DNA from: Calamus simplicifolius
Taxonomy: Eukaryota > Streptophyta > Magnoliopsida > Arecales > Arecaceae
NCBI GenBank assembly: GCA_900491605.1
Contig: UESW01004241.1
Span: 215,155 to 279,154 of the forward strand
Length of the DNA stretch: 64,000 bases
Direction: 5' to 3'
The position numbers were made by a program, and so were the translations under genes. The notes below the pieces were generated by a model. It searched no databases, was not told the DNA's origin, and saw only the letters and a list, made by a program, of their open reading frames with translations. Within the stretch, counting starts at the first letter, position 1. Each line of letters begins with the position of its first letter. This document shows, piece by piece, positions 10,927-25,900 of the stretch.

Positions 10927-13900
10927 CTGCAACGTAAGAGTAAAGAAAAAAAATCTAGCAAATAACCTAAGCATTCCTTTTGCAAAAACAACACAAGCAT
11001 ATATATCAATTTTGACTTCTTACTCGATGGGATGACATTTGTAAAAACAAGCTTACAATATGTTCACAAGTAACTTTTAGAACAACAAGGTTACAAAAAA
11101 AAAAAAAAAATGTAGAATGATTTTATCCTGCTCATGTATCATATAGAAACAGGCAATTTTTTTAGTTCGAAATGTGACATTTTTCATCTGCATAGCAAGT
11201 ACATTTTGTAAATAGATGGTGTGAAAATTTAAGGCGAGCTTTGTCGTCCCTCTCTCCATAAATAAGGATAGATCAGATAACACCTTGCCTAAGGATAAAA
11301 AGGATGCATTGCACCAAATATGACCCAGTACAATCCTAATACTTTATAAAAGCATAAATATTTTCTGATTTTTTAATTTCCATCATAACCATAATTATCT
11401 CTCTCTTAGAGGTTTAAACATTGCTTTAAAAAAGGGAAAAATGCATGCTAAAGCTAATATGGAAAAGGATCCTACACTTTCTGGACTATGAGGAATCCAA
11501 GGAGGAAACACCTTGAGTTGGGATTTCCATGGATAGTTATTTGTTGGTCATAGAGAAACTAAGGTTTATATCTATTTTAATGTAATATAACAAATAATTG
11601 AATTTCATCATGAAAGCATATTAGAGCCAATCCTTGCTCAAATCTTTTTAAAATCTATTCTATATCTCAAAACTTGTAACCCCCGGTAATTAAGCAAATA
11701 AAAAAAAATAAATAATTATATTATAAATATGTGGCATGTGAGAACACCTGGATCACGATCGATTGGGTTTTCCTTCGGATGTTAAGTTCTTAGTGTGGCG
11801 AATGAGTTCCCGATCACTTTGAACAGGGACGCCGCGAACCTTCTTCGACGGCTTTAAAGGAGGACGCTAGCGGACCTTGCCCTTCATCCTCGCCAGTGTC
11901 TTCGGCCGATAAGTCCTTCTACCCATGCCAAAGATAGAGTCAGACGAGGAGAGGGCCATGGCGGCCCTCCTCCGGTGACAAACTTGGTTCAGGCCCAGCG
12001 GCATACCCGTCGCCTCGCCGGGCCTGAGTTGAGGCCCTGGCCGGCCCCACCGGCATCGGAAGCGGCGTCCATTGGGGGACCGAGCAAGGGAGGAGGAGAG
12101 CCATGGCGGCCCTTCTCCAGAGCGATCGGCTCCCGCATTAGTTCAGGCCCAACGGCGTGCCTACCGCCTCATCGGGCCAGGAATCAGGCGGTGGCCGAAG
12201 CGGGCAGCGGCCCCCACCGACTGGAAGAGCGTTCGGTGGGGGTCCAGCCGGCCGTGCCACCGGCACAGTGAGGGGTGCCACAGGATGAAGAAGAAAGAGA
12301 GAAAAAGAGGAAGGCCGCGGCGGCGATCGAGCAGTTTCGGGGAGAGGCCGACGATGACCCTGGCCGCCGGCATGGGCATTCCCTGGTTCGGGTGAACTAG
12401 GAGAGAGGGAGAAAACAAGACCATGTTTTGGGCCGAGTTGGGCTGACCTATGAGCCCATTTGGGCCAAATTTTTTGCCCTATATTTGGTCGGGAATAGGG
12501 AAAAGAAAATATGGGTTGGATCAGTTTTGATCCTAGTTTCCGAAGGAATTTTTATTTCCCCATTTAGCTGTTATTCTTGAAGATATTTAAGCCCAAAGTT
12601 AGGCCTAGGATTAGACTGGGTAGAATTTAGGGGATACTTTGTCATTCCAATTTTAGAGATTTAATTATGCAAAATAATGCTGCAGGTAACCAAAAGTTCA
12701 AATAACTTATTTATATTTTGGGATTAGCATGTTGAGGTAAGTAAGCCATTTATCATGATTTCATAAATTATTTAATACGTAAAGTTTGGAATTATAGCTG
12801 TATTAATTTATGAAATAAGAAAAAATGAATTGTGATATTTGATTTGACTATTTTGAAATTGTTAAATAGTCCCATGAGTATGCAATTCATTATTTGGTCT
12901 GATTATTTGCAATTGCTGATATTTTTCAAAGTAACGACTTTTATATATGCGACTAATGAGGAATATGATTACTTTGACTTTGCAAAAACATTTGGTACTA
13001 TTTGATATAATTATATGCAATTGCTAATGTTCAAACAATTGTATATGCGAGAAGCTTATGCTTGTGATGATGCATGATATGTTGCATGCAAGACATAAAT
13101 ATGATACTTGAGAATATGCTACTAAGTGTCGCGTGGTTCTCTATAACATGATATGATGTGATATGCCAAGAGACACAGGGACCTACCTCCACAGGGACAA
13201 TATGTGGACACACATCTGTAGGATGTGCTGTGATAGGTTATGATATATGGCATGATGCTGGTACCAGGACCCTTCCTCTTAGAGGACATTTAAGAGTGAT
13301 ACACCAGTGGGATATTTACGGATATGGTGTAGGGCCATAGGACACAGATAAAAATTGATAATTATATATATAGTGGGTTTGATTGCATTGCATATTTCGA
13401 AATTATTGCATGACTATGCTTTCAAAATTATTTTAGAAATAAAAATGTGCTTGACAAGTGTTTTCATATGTGAAAACTTGATTTGCTATAAATGTGAAAA
13501 TGGTTATAATATTCTATTATAGGCTAACTTATTGAGTGTGATCTCATTTAAATCTCACAACATTTTTCAGAGCCGCAGAACTGAAATGGACGAGGAAAAG
13601 AGATAGAATGAGATTCCTATCAAGGCCCAAATTTTGATGTGACTTCAGATATTGATCTTATGTGTTTTAGCGTAGGGTTTTAAATCCTTTCTGATTAGGC
13701 TTGTATTAAAGATGTCTTTGACTTTGAATGGTATTACAATTACTATATCCTTATGTTGTGATTATATTTGATGCCTTGCATGTTGGACATGTGGCGGGTT
13801 GCGACCCCTAGATCCACCTATGGGTCTGGGGCATGACAAAACTTCAGTACCAATCACGTGCATTACATTTAGTATTCTATAAAAGCATATGTAGAGCATA

Positions 13901-16900
13901 ACAAGCTCCTAATACAATATGGTCCATGCTCCATATAGTAACATCCATATCACAAGTCGTAAAGTTAACTATCCATCATATGTCATAAAAGGTTAGCGGT
14001 CACTTGAAAAAAGACTCTCATATAGATCCATGAGGTACCTAAGATAATTTAGAAAACAAAATATACCCTAGCCACACAGCAAGCATCAGCATCGGACATT
14101 TAAAGTATACCAACACAGCACATAATTTATAAATCCTAGTCTTGTTTATATGGAGTAAATTTAAAGCTTTGTCATATGATCTTTCATGCAATCATATAAA
14201 AATTAGGTACTTGACAATCATAACAAAGCTAAGAGTGACAAGACTTTGCTTGCATGGCAAATCAGTCTTTTTAATTGAAAAAATTTGTAATCACTCTATC
14301 CGAAAAGCATACTCTTACAGAAATCACTTTATAACTGAAATTCTAACCTTTATATCCTCAGCAAGTGATGCCTGTAGACTCACTGAAGGCAATATGTCTT
14401 TGCCCCCTACCACTATATCATGAGCCTGAGGATGGATCAAGGGAGATGAATGCATCGCTGTAGAGTCAAAAGAATAATTAATCAGCTTAGAAAGAAAGCA
14501 TCAAATTAAAACATAATTGTACAGGCCCAAATGATAAAAAGCATCAAATTAAAACATGACTGTACAGGCCCAAATGATAAACATTTACTCAGAAAAAGAG
14601 TGATTTTTAAAAATCAGAAACACACTTTTAATGGGTAAAAAATAGATTTGAAAACTTGTATGCATGAATCATATTACGAAGATGCACAACCTTCCTGAAC
14701 TGGTTTGTATGACAATTCAGTAGACCCATCTTCTTGCCCTCGCAGTTCTTCATGCCCTTGTTTTTGTTCTTGGAAGTTTTCAGGTTGGTGATATAAAAGC
14801 TGTGCCATGCTAATAATGCTCAGAATATTTTCTGATACAAGGAAAACAAAGTAGGGGCATGCATTCAGAGTACCCTATACCTGATGAGCCTGCCTCTTAG
14901 CATCTTTGTTCATGGACAAGCTTGAACATGCAGTATCAGAATACTTCACTGGAGATAAACATGCATTCTGACAAAAAGCATCAATTATACATAATCAAGC
15001 TGCTTACAGAAGATAAGGTAGCATTTGATGCTCAATTTAATTTTTTTTAAAAAAGAATAAGATTAATGAGATCTTGACCTTTCCCTCAACTAATGCCTTT
15101 TGCACATTTGATGACAAAAAACTGACTTTGGCACATCTTTCAGAGAGACATGATTGTTCAGAGCCAGCTGAAGGATCTGCATGTGCACTGTCTGTTAAGA
15201 AATTCAAATTTAGATGAAAACAAATATTTATAAATTGTAAACTACAAAAAATCAGAGACTAGAGCTACGGTTTTGATTACTGAACCCGTTGAACTTTCAG
15301 TAGAGAACTTCCTGTCATCAAAATTTTTTAGCCGTTCTTTATCTCCAGTTCTATAATGCTTCCCTTCAAAGCCTTTGTCCTTCTGATCAATAGAATGTGG
15401 CACCACTAGTTTGAATATAGTTGTTCAATAATACATACTAAAAGATCATAAAAGACAAACGAGTGTGTACTTATCAACTAAGGCTGCACTAGTGTTAAAA
15501 GAAAAAACTAGATACCTCATAGCTCAATCTTTGAACATCTTCTGGAGAGCTACCTAGTTGTGCAGTATCCAAAGTTTCAATCTAAACAAAATAGAACCAT
15601 ACTCAAAAAGCATGCAATATCGCAAGAAGCAGATTGCATGAGCATGGTAAATGGATTATTGAAACCATTGTTAACGACTTGTGTTGGAAAAAAAGACTGC
15701 CTTGGATCCCAAAAGTAAGCGCCATTCAAATTACTACCATCACAAATATGCTGACCTTTTTATCTTCCTGTTGTTGTGTGGGCAACTCCATTGGTGAAGA
15801 ACAAATGGCTCTGTCATCAACTATTGAGAAGCTAATTGAGGAAGCTGAACATCTATTAGCAGTTTCTGTTAAGCAAACCATATATAGTTTAAAAAATGTT
15901 TAAGCCATTACTTCTACCTTAATAACAATACTAATACTACTAATAATAATAATAAAATCTAGCAGTACCATTACTAGCAGATCATAGTTATGTCCAAACC
16001 TGTCCGATTTTCGTTAGATGAGTCTGTGTCAAGACCAAAATCTGGCAGTCCTGCCAAATCCTCATGGGCAACCACCACTGCTGGCATGCTTATATGTAGC
16101 TGATATTTTAGCTATGACATGGAAAATATATTCAATATCCTCAGTTAGAAAAGCAACAGAAAAAATAGTGGGGAAAGCTGGAGATAAATTTCGCTTGCAA
16201 CATATCAGTTTCATATAAAACGTTAACCTGAGCATCAGACAAATCCACTGATAACAAGAAGCCACCCAAAGAAAAATATAACATTAACATTTCAATTTTG
16301 AAAGGAAAAATTCTTCTCATTAGTTTGATAAATAAATAGCCTTGAACTTGAAACTTTAGTAGCAACCAAAAAATATTACAAATTAGCATTTATCCATATC
16401 TATATTGATTTTTATTTAGCGAATATGAATATGGATATGTACATTCACCAAATGCCCAAATTTGTCTCCATAATTATTCTAAAAGGATGCGTATGCTAAT
16501 CAAATATTAACAATGTGGTTGCAGCTGCATATATATAGATCAGATAGTTAAACTGTGATGGTAAGATATTGATCTGCTTTAAATTTCATTAACTTAAAAT
16601 AAATATACAAGCCTCTGGACTTTTTATTATTAAAAAAGGAAAACAAATGGATGGTTGTGCAAAAAAACAACAAAAGAAGTAACAACATGCTGCTAAATAA
16701 CACACTTTGGGTGAAAAGCTTGACTGTTAAAGATGTAATCCAACAAACTAATATGTCACTTTATGGAAAAAATTTAATTGAAAACATTTTGATGTTTCTT
16801 CTTTCTCTTTTGAGATTATGAGAGCTATATGAGACCAAAAAGGGCTGAAAACTGATTCAAAAATTCTGACAAATAGGATCATTGAGCTAGTTTAATGTAG

Positions 16901-19900
16901 CAAAAAAAAAAAAAAAAAAGATGATTCAATTCAATTAAGAAGAAGTAGATGACTTTGATAACACAAAATAGTGCAGGTTAATTAATATTATCATCTCAGC
17001 AACATGAGCCTCACCTCTGAAGTAGGATTATCATCAAGAGATGCATCACAGTTGGTCAAGTCATCAATAATCGATATAGGTTTAGATGGGCCAGCTGCAT
17101 AATATTCAGATGGAGCATCCACTTCCAAATTGGAGGATTCTTCCAGGGAGGGATGTTTATGGAATGAACAACACGACCTTAATTCCTTTAACTCTTTATT
17201 CAGTTCCTTTACCTGCGCCTTCTCCATTCTAAGGCTCTCCTTCAGATTTCCAACTTCCCTCTCTGAGTCCTGCTGACATTATTTGAACAAAAGACTAAAT
17301 GTGCATAAAGGCAATAAATCCAGAATGACCTATGGCAGATGAGTAGTGGTGGCTCAAAAGCTGAAAATATAGGTTATAACTAATAAAGCAACTTGAAAAA
17401 TGAGAACAAAATGACTTGATAGACTAGCTTCTTAAAGAAAAGTAATAATATTTTTAGTATATTTTTTCACCCTTTAGTAAGTCGGACTACATAATAAACA
17501 TCAAATCTTTGACAAAATATTGAACAATTCAAATCAATAATAAACCATGAAAACTGAAAATGTAAAGCTTTGAGAATGATGAACTCCACAAACAATACAT
17601 AAAATCCAAAGTTCAAGTGTTTTGATGGTCTCTAAGCTAAGCATCAAGTAGGCGTAAAAAAAAAAAGTTTTAAAAGCATTATACTATGTTTTGCTATAAT
17701 TTAAATATCAAAACCTAGTGAATATAAATTTACCTACATTTCGATATATGTAGATCATGATGAATAAAGTGGATTTTTAATTTATTTGCCTTGTCATGTA
17801 TTTTAGTTCATTAGTGCAATTGAAACCATTTCTTTTTCAACCACTTGATTCCTTATTTAGAGATCTTTAAAAAACATTCAAAAAAATATTTTTTTTTTGC
17901 CCCTAAGAATTTGTGTAAACGTAAACCATGCCCAAATTTGAACTCTACCTATATTTTCTAAATAACTAGTCTTGGGCCCATATAAAAGAGGGTTGTTGTA
18001 GGTTCATTGCTAATGTAAAACTATAGTCACATCATTTTTTCACTAACAATGCATTGCATTGAATGTCAAGCGTAGTGAAAAGTGGATAAGTGTTAATTAA
18101 GATATATCCTAGAAATAACCCGTTCCATCAGTGCTTAGATGTGGTAAGAAGTAAGCAAGTATTCTCACACTTTAATAGACACGTGAGTAAAAAAATTAGT
18201 GTAGGAAATAGCATATGTTTAGCAACTTTACACATAAGTCATTAATAGGAAAGAATTAATAAATACAATGGCTAGGAGGAAAGTCAATATACATTTCTTG
18301 TAAGAGACCAAAGTGAATAGGAGAAAGCAAGGAAGTTCATAAGATAGTACATAATTTTTCATATAAAGGAAAAGATATGAAAGTAAATGAGGTAAAAATT
18401 ATTGCTGATAAGAGTTTAATGTAAGGTTGCACACACTAGGAGAGTAAAAGATAGGTAAGTTTATTAATATCATTAGTGTTTATGTTCTTCAAGTAATATT
18501 GGATGATATTGTAGAGCGATGCTTTTCAAAGAACATGGATAGACTAATTCAATAGTTTATTAGTAATATATATATTAAGGGAGACTTGAATCGGCATATG
18601 GGAAATATAGTAAAAGTTTTAAAAGGATGCATAGAGGTTATGGTTTCAAAGATAGAGAAGCATATGTCATTTTTAAGTATGCAATGACATGTGATTTAGT
18701 ATTAGTAACACTTGCTTTAAAAACAATGACTCACTCGATAGCTTTTAAAAATAGATATAATATTTTAGAAAAATTAATACAAATGTGTAAATATTATATG
18801 ATTATGCCAGATAAGAACTCAATTATTCAACATAGATTGGTGTTTTTGGATGTTTGTATGAGGAATTTGAAGGCAACTAAAAAAAGGAAAATGAGGACTA
18901 GATGGTAGAATTTGTGATGAGCAAAATAAATGACACTTCAGGATAAAAAAAAGAAAACCGAAGGAAAATAAGACTAAGTGGAGAAATCAACACCTTATGA
19001 AAGAAGATGGCTAATAGTATTAAGTAGCTAAGCATGTATTAAGAGAGCTTAATATTCTGTCCTTAGCTTTTAGTATTAGTTATGGATGACTTATTAGGCT
19101 TCATGATAATATTTCTTGATGCATGTTATTAGAAAATGGTGGTCTTAGTAGATGAAACTAAGATCCAAATTAATTGTAAGTTAGAATTATAACATGCATT
19201 ATAACTCAAAAATTTTAGATTTTGTGGGATCAAGTCAAGATACATAACAGCAACAATAAAGTTTTAATCGTAAACTAGTTAGAATTGGCTACATGAATCC
19301 TTTTCCTCCATTATGCTCAATTAGCAAGATGGAATATATAAAATGTAATTTTAGTAAAATAAGAAAAAGAAATGAAAGTGGAACAAAATTTAAGGATTAT
19401 AAAGTTTCTATGGGCGATCATTTTTAGTACTCATCATTGATTATTCGTACGAGGAAATTGAAAAGGATGTGATCCATGGGATTAAAATTGATTGAATAAA
19501 ATAAATAAGTGCAACTGAAATATCATATGATCGTAGGACACCTATCATATTGAAGAAAAAAATTATATAGAACATTCATATGACCAATCATACATTACGA
19601 TAAAGAATGTTAGGCAATTAGAAAAACGTGCACAAGATGAGAATAGCCAAAATGTGAAAGTTAAGATGATTTGTGGTAATATAAAAAATATAGAATAAAA
19701 AAAGATAGAAGAAAAATTGAGAGGATGACTTGCATGATTCTAAAATATATAATATAGTCTAAGAGATACTAGTACGAAGGATGGATTTGATACATGTAAA
19801 AGAAAAGAGATAGAAATAAACTAAAAATCGCATGAGATATAATGATAAGGTAAGACTCAATATCTCTTAAAAATTATGACCCCAAGTTGAGAAGAATAGA

Positions 19901-22900
19901 AGAAAGATTGAGTTGAGTTAGAGTTAATCATGCACAACATTCGAATTTTCAATGTGGATAGTCAATCATTAATTTTGAATTATTAAATGTATCAACAAAG
20001 ATTGAATGTTTAGTGGGTAATCCAATTATACATGCATAGACAGATGAATGAATGCATGCACATGTGTATGCATGCATGTTGCATGCATGTTTAATAAAAT
20101 AAGGTATTTAGAACTTCGTACATGCATTTACTACATGGCTAACTTGGCCGGAAGATAATATTCATGCTACAACATACAAGCAACATAAAACATAAATTGA
20201 AAAGAAATTGCTACAATAGATCAACTATAAAGCAAAATGACAAAAAAAAAAACATTTGTCATGATTATTACCTCAAGCTTTTGCTTATACTGTTTTAGAA
20301 CATTCCATATAGCCTTGGCAAAATTCCTCATGACTTCTTCATTTCTCTTCATTTTTTGCCATTCAATACAGACTTCTTCATTACATTGCACCCCCACATG
20401 TACTGCTGCACTGCATTTTGGAGTATTATTTAAAACTGAAGATGTTTCAGACTCCTGGAGTCTCTTGGTGTTAACCTCTGAATTTTATTAATTAACCAAC
20501 AAAAAAGAATAATTAGATGGGGGAGTATAAACTATGATTGTAAATACAAAGAAGCCAGCCTTATTCAAGATTGCCAATAAAGGATCTGCAACCATAAGTT
20601 CAAGGAAATGTTTTGGAACCTTTCTTAGACATCCAATGCTTGTCATTTCCATCTGTATCACTTTTACCTACATCTTGCTAGAAAAAATGATAAATTAATA
20701 ACATTGTACTATTATGCATATCAATTAATTAATAGCATAGTATTATTATGCATATTTCTTAATTTAACATCAGTTTCAATACATTACAAAGCTAAAAAGT
20801 TAGGCACCCAAATGTAGTTGGAATTTGTGATCTTGACAATCACAACAGTCTAAGCTGTCAATTATGCATTTCACTTTTCTAGTAGATAATATAAATATCT
20901 CAGCTGATCCCCACATAAAAGAGATAATTCCTCTTTGTTAAGATAATGATTCTTTTTAAATGACAGGAACAAGATGAGCACAAATCCAAATTGATTTATA
21001 TATCTGGCAATAAAAACAAAAAGAAGCATTTCTAGCAAAGTTTCCTAATTCACATCAAATCATCCTTTACAACTAACAAGTGATGAAGTATCTAAAACCA
21101 AATTTTAATAACAATTGTCATTCTTTAGAATCAGTCACCTACAAATTCTTTATTAGGCATAATCAAATGGTACATATGTTAGTGATAAATCTCAAGTAAA
21201 ATTTATAATGCATGCTTATAAATGCAACAGCAAAGATACAAAATTTTATAAACTAAAAGGTTGGAGTTGCATCCCTAAATGAAAAATGTCAATAAAACAA
21301 TCATTTACTCTTAATATATTTCAAGTATTTTAAAATTTAAAATGTTTTAGAAAATATAAATCAAGGCTTTCATCTTGATTGAAATCTCAGCATCTACTAA
21401 TATCAAGCACCCACCCAGTACAATCCTATTATCTTGGCCAATATAAACTAATAAAATTTGAGATATTGGCCAATATGATCATGCATATCAACCCATATTT
21501 TACTTCTCTGAATAGGTTTTTTGATTAATAAATCTCAAAATCAATGTTTAAATATAGTTCTTAATCTTAAGTTCACCATATTGGTCAAGATCTCGATATC
21601 AACTCAACTCATCTAAGCCTTTTCCCAACTACATGGGGTTGGCTACATGAATCTGCTTCCTCCACTCTGCTTTATTCAGGACCAAGTCGACATTCAAATT
21701 ACAAATAGTTATATTTTTTTTAATTATTTTTGTCCATGTTAGTTTAGGTCTACCTCTTCCTCTATCTTTACCATGGATTGTTAAAAGATCACTCTTTCTA
21801 ACTGGAGCATCTAAAGGTCTACGTTGTATATGTCCAAACCACCGCAATCAATTTTTTCTCATTTTATCTTCAATTGGGGCTACTCCTATCATTTCTCTTA
21901 TATATTTATTTCTAATTCTATCTTTTAAAGTTTTACCACATATTCATCGTAATATACGCATTTCTGTTACACTTAATTTATTCACATGTTATTTCAATAT
22001 TGTCCAACACTGTTCCATATAGCAAGCAGGCCTAATAGCGGTTTTATAGAATTTTTTTTAATTGTAATGGAATATGCCAATCATATAAATCTTCTGAAGC
22101 ACTCCTCCACTTATACCATCCTGCTTTAACTCTATGATTCACATCTTCACCTATTTCACCTTCTTGCTGGATAATTGATCCCAAATACCTAAAATTTTCA
22201 CTCCTTAATATCTCTTGGCTTGCCACTTCTTCATTTGTATTTCTACTCACACTAAAATTACATTTCATGTATTTAGTTTTAGTTCTACATGGGCTCAAGA
22301 TCTCGATATCTTGGTTTGAAAATATCAACCAAGATCTAAGAAAATTTCAACTCTCTTCAAATTTTCCCGCTTACCATGTTAGCATAGATAAATCAAGATA
22401 TTGATTCTTCTCATTCTTGGTCATTCACCAAGAAAACTGATATATCAAGATTTAAAAACCTTGGCATAAATAGGAATTTTCCCTAAGTCATGTGCATATG
22501 TAAATTAAGCTTATAATTCACAGCTTCAATTTCAGCTGCACATGAACATGATTAATATAGTTACTCTTCCTGTCTCAAACTATTTTGATTTCTTTATTAT
22601 TGTTGTGGCAGGTAAAATGTACTGTTTTATTGCTAGGTGGATGTTTCAAAAATGGACATCAAACTTATCTTCATCGAATGCAAGCATATGCACAATGCGG
22701 TGACCCCCTTGAAGGGCCAAGTCACAGCCAAAAGTAAATAGGTTGCAGATGATCAAGATCCAGACAGTGCAGAAAACATTGCTCTATCTTAATTTTGTAG
22801 CGAGCTGGATTGAGGTCCCAATATGGTCACTACCACAACCATGAATTTACATTCACTTATACCAATCACACAGGCTTCACTTCCCAATAAGTTTCATATA

Positions 22901-25900
22901 CAGACTCCACTTAGTGTTTGTCCTCAGCTTTCTTCCTCTAGGACCCTGCACATATTACTGAATCAAGGATGTGAGTATTAGAAAGACTATAAGAAGGCAT
23001 TTGTATTTAATCAAAAGGAATAGATAACCTATTACATCCAATCCAGATACCCTATTACATCCAATCCATTTCTAGACCATGCTATTTCAACCTCTCATGT
23101 TTCTATTCCCCTGCTACCATGGACTATGAGCAACAAAAAGCTTGTATTCAATCTTGCTCTCATTAACAACTCATGTTTGCAGCTTGCATCAATGTTCAGC
23201 ATCAGAAATAAGCACTGATTGGATCTAAAAATATAATACAAATACCTAAAACTCTTCTAGACTCAAAGAAGGAATTACCAATCAATCTCATGTAAATCAT
23301 GATCAAGTTCCTTAATAAACAAGCATACCATCAATAAGCTTTAATACTCTTCTATAAATGTCCAAGGGAATAAGGAATCATAATGCCAAAGTCTGCCTCA
23401 AACAGGCATAGATAAAAAATGACCACAGCTTGGTCCCCAATTATTTTCAAAATGGAAGTTTAACACACCTTTTTCTGACAGAATGCTCCATCTTTACATG
23501 AATCCTGGTTAGGTCTTTCAGAGCATAGGGTGAATTTCTATCCCTTGTGAGATATTTTGTATTTACCCCCTGACTTTCCAATTCAGTCCTTCATAACCTG
23601 ATGAGATCCCCCATTTTCAGATGACACTTCATTTGATTGGTTCCAGCAATGCTAGAGTTTGACAAGTGACATGCAAAAGGCAGCCTTAGGAATTTCTCAC
23701 TAAATGCAGTGCTCCATTTCTAAAACTACTGGATTTATGGCCCTTATAAAAATTTTGACTATTCCCACCTAGTTACTCAAATAAATTTCATCTGAAGGAG
23801 GTGGAATTGATTTCTTGATATACTTCCTCAACACAGCCAACAAAAAGAAACCATGTGCAAACCAGATCAAGCATTTAGTTCAACCGCTTCCTACATGAAA
23901 TTTATGGATGTTAATAGAATGAAGTCATTGTAATATAAAATGAAAAACAACATCTGAAGTCCGGTACACAGTCAAGATTATCCTATATCAAATTAAGGAA
24001 AAAGTCGACACCTGAAACTGTAAAGCCAATGTAATTCTATATGAAATCAAAGAAAAAATGGTAAGAAGACAACAATTAGACTAACAGGAAAAAAACAGTC
24101 AACATACCAAAATTTCAATTCCTAACTTGAATGCACACAACAAAAAGGTGCTTTTTTGATTACAAAGAACATCAGCAAAAAACCAAATGGTTATGCAAAG
24201 CATTGGATTGAAAATACCAATGAAGTTTCTGAGTTGTCAAACTTCCTTCGCTTATGATGCTCTATTCTAATCAATGATGTTGTACTTCTTTTTTGACTAT
24301 GCAGATTTGCATGTTCTTCAAGATTGTGAAACCTGAAATTACGGATTAAAACAAATATAAATACTGGACTTAAAGGAGTAGGCTAAGGGAAAAAAAAGAA
24401 CAAATGCAAATAATATAGTTTTATAGCTAATACCACAAAGTCATCACTAAAAAAACCAACTACAAAAGATCAAATTAATTAACACTGAATCACAAATAAA
24501 CTTAACTTTATTTGTCTTGTTTTTACATCAAAAGAAGGGTAAAAAAGGATTACCAGCATAGATGTGCAAAAAGATTTAGCATTTTATTTTATCAATAATG
24601 TTGCCTCACGCCACAGAAAAGAGTGGCAAAGATAATTTTACAATGAGATGACCAGCTACTCAAATTTGTCGCAAAAACAAGAGACAAAATGCCATTATGA
24701 TGATCTATAAAACTGGTAAGCTCATCAGCATCCCAGCTGTCTGATTATCAAAGAAAATGTAAAACGAGAGAAAAGTTGAAGTAAATAGAAAGATCTCAAG
24801 GAACATACAGGTTCCTAATAGAAATTGGAAAGTGCAAGAAGACATAAAGGCATGTTCAAAGCATCATATTAATATGTGGCAAAAGATGTTAAACTATGAA
24901 ATAATTTCCTTGTAGTTTACTGGATAAGAGAACGCATAAAAAACCACCTTTTTCCCAACATAGAGCATATTTTTCTGCATCATACTTCCACAAAGGAATT
25001 AACAACTAAAGTGATATATTCCATCGACTAGGCAATTAGCAATTAAAGTGCAGCATGCCTCTTTAAAGGATTTGATGAATTCCTACTAAGAACTCGATTT
25101 AAACTGCGTGCAGCAACTTACAATTTATACAGCTTAATAATGTTGTCATGGGGTTGTTCTTTAGGTTATAACTTTCGTCTCACTATGTTTTAATGGACTT
25201 TTTAATGGACTGTAAGCAACGGATGGGCAGCCAGGGGCTGCATAGCTAAGCACAAGGCAGGCACCTCAAGTTTAAAGCAGCTTAAAAAATTTTTAAAAAG
25301 GGTGAAACGTAAAAAACAGTTATAATCTGGAAAATGAAAAATAGCATACTATGAAATATGTATTAAGTATAAAACATGATGCAGAAAATTGAGGCAGGCA
25401 TCGAGCAAGTTATCATGCACCTTTTCTAACATTAGCACATTGATCACTTTCCTCTTTGTCTAGACTAGTAACAGATCTAAGGATATTCAAGAGTGTTTCC
25501 CCAGAGTAGCATAGGCTGGGAGATGGTTTACACAGACAACAATATCACATTTGGTGTTCAGAAATGTGGATCTCTAAGAAGCAATGATTTCAGAATTCAT
25601 AGAAACTGAAAATTTTGAAACCGAACAGGTCGCACACCTAATATTTGCTTTGAGAAGAAAGCATAGAAACTAAAGTAGTACTTGATTTTCATGTAAGGAG
25701 ATGCCTGTCTTAGTAAGAAGGATGTATCTCTATAATCTTCCTCCCCTGGTTTTACAGTTAAAATCTGCAAAATGAAACAATATTGATACTCAAAAACACT
25801 CCAGATCTAATGTCTTCTATGACTATTTAACCACATAAAGTATTGATGTCACAATATACATGAAACCCAAAATATGAAGTACACAAAAGGAAATGGCTAA

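Noticed and set aside
11975..12424. Frames of 87-107 codons in a GC-rich segment
   Set aside because: They lie in the leader part of solo LTR 1, overlap each other in several frames and show no domain.
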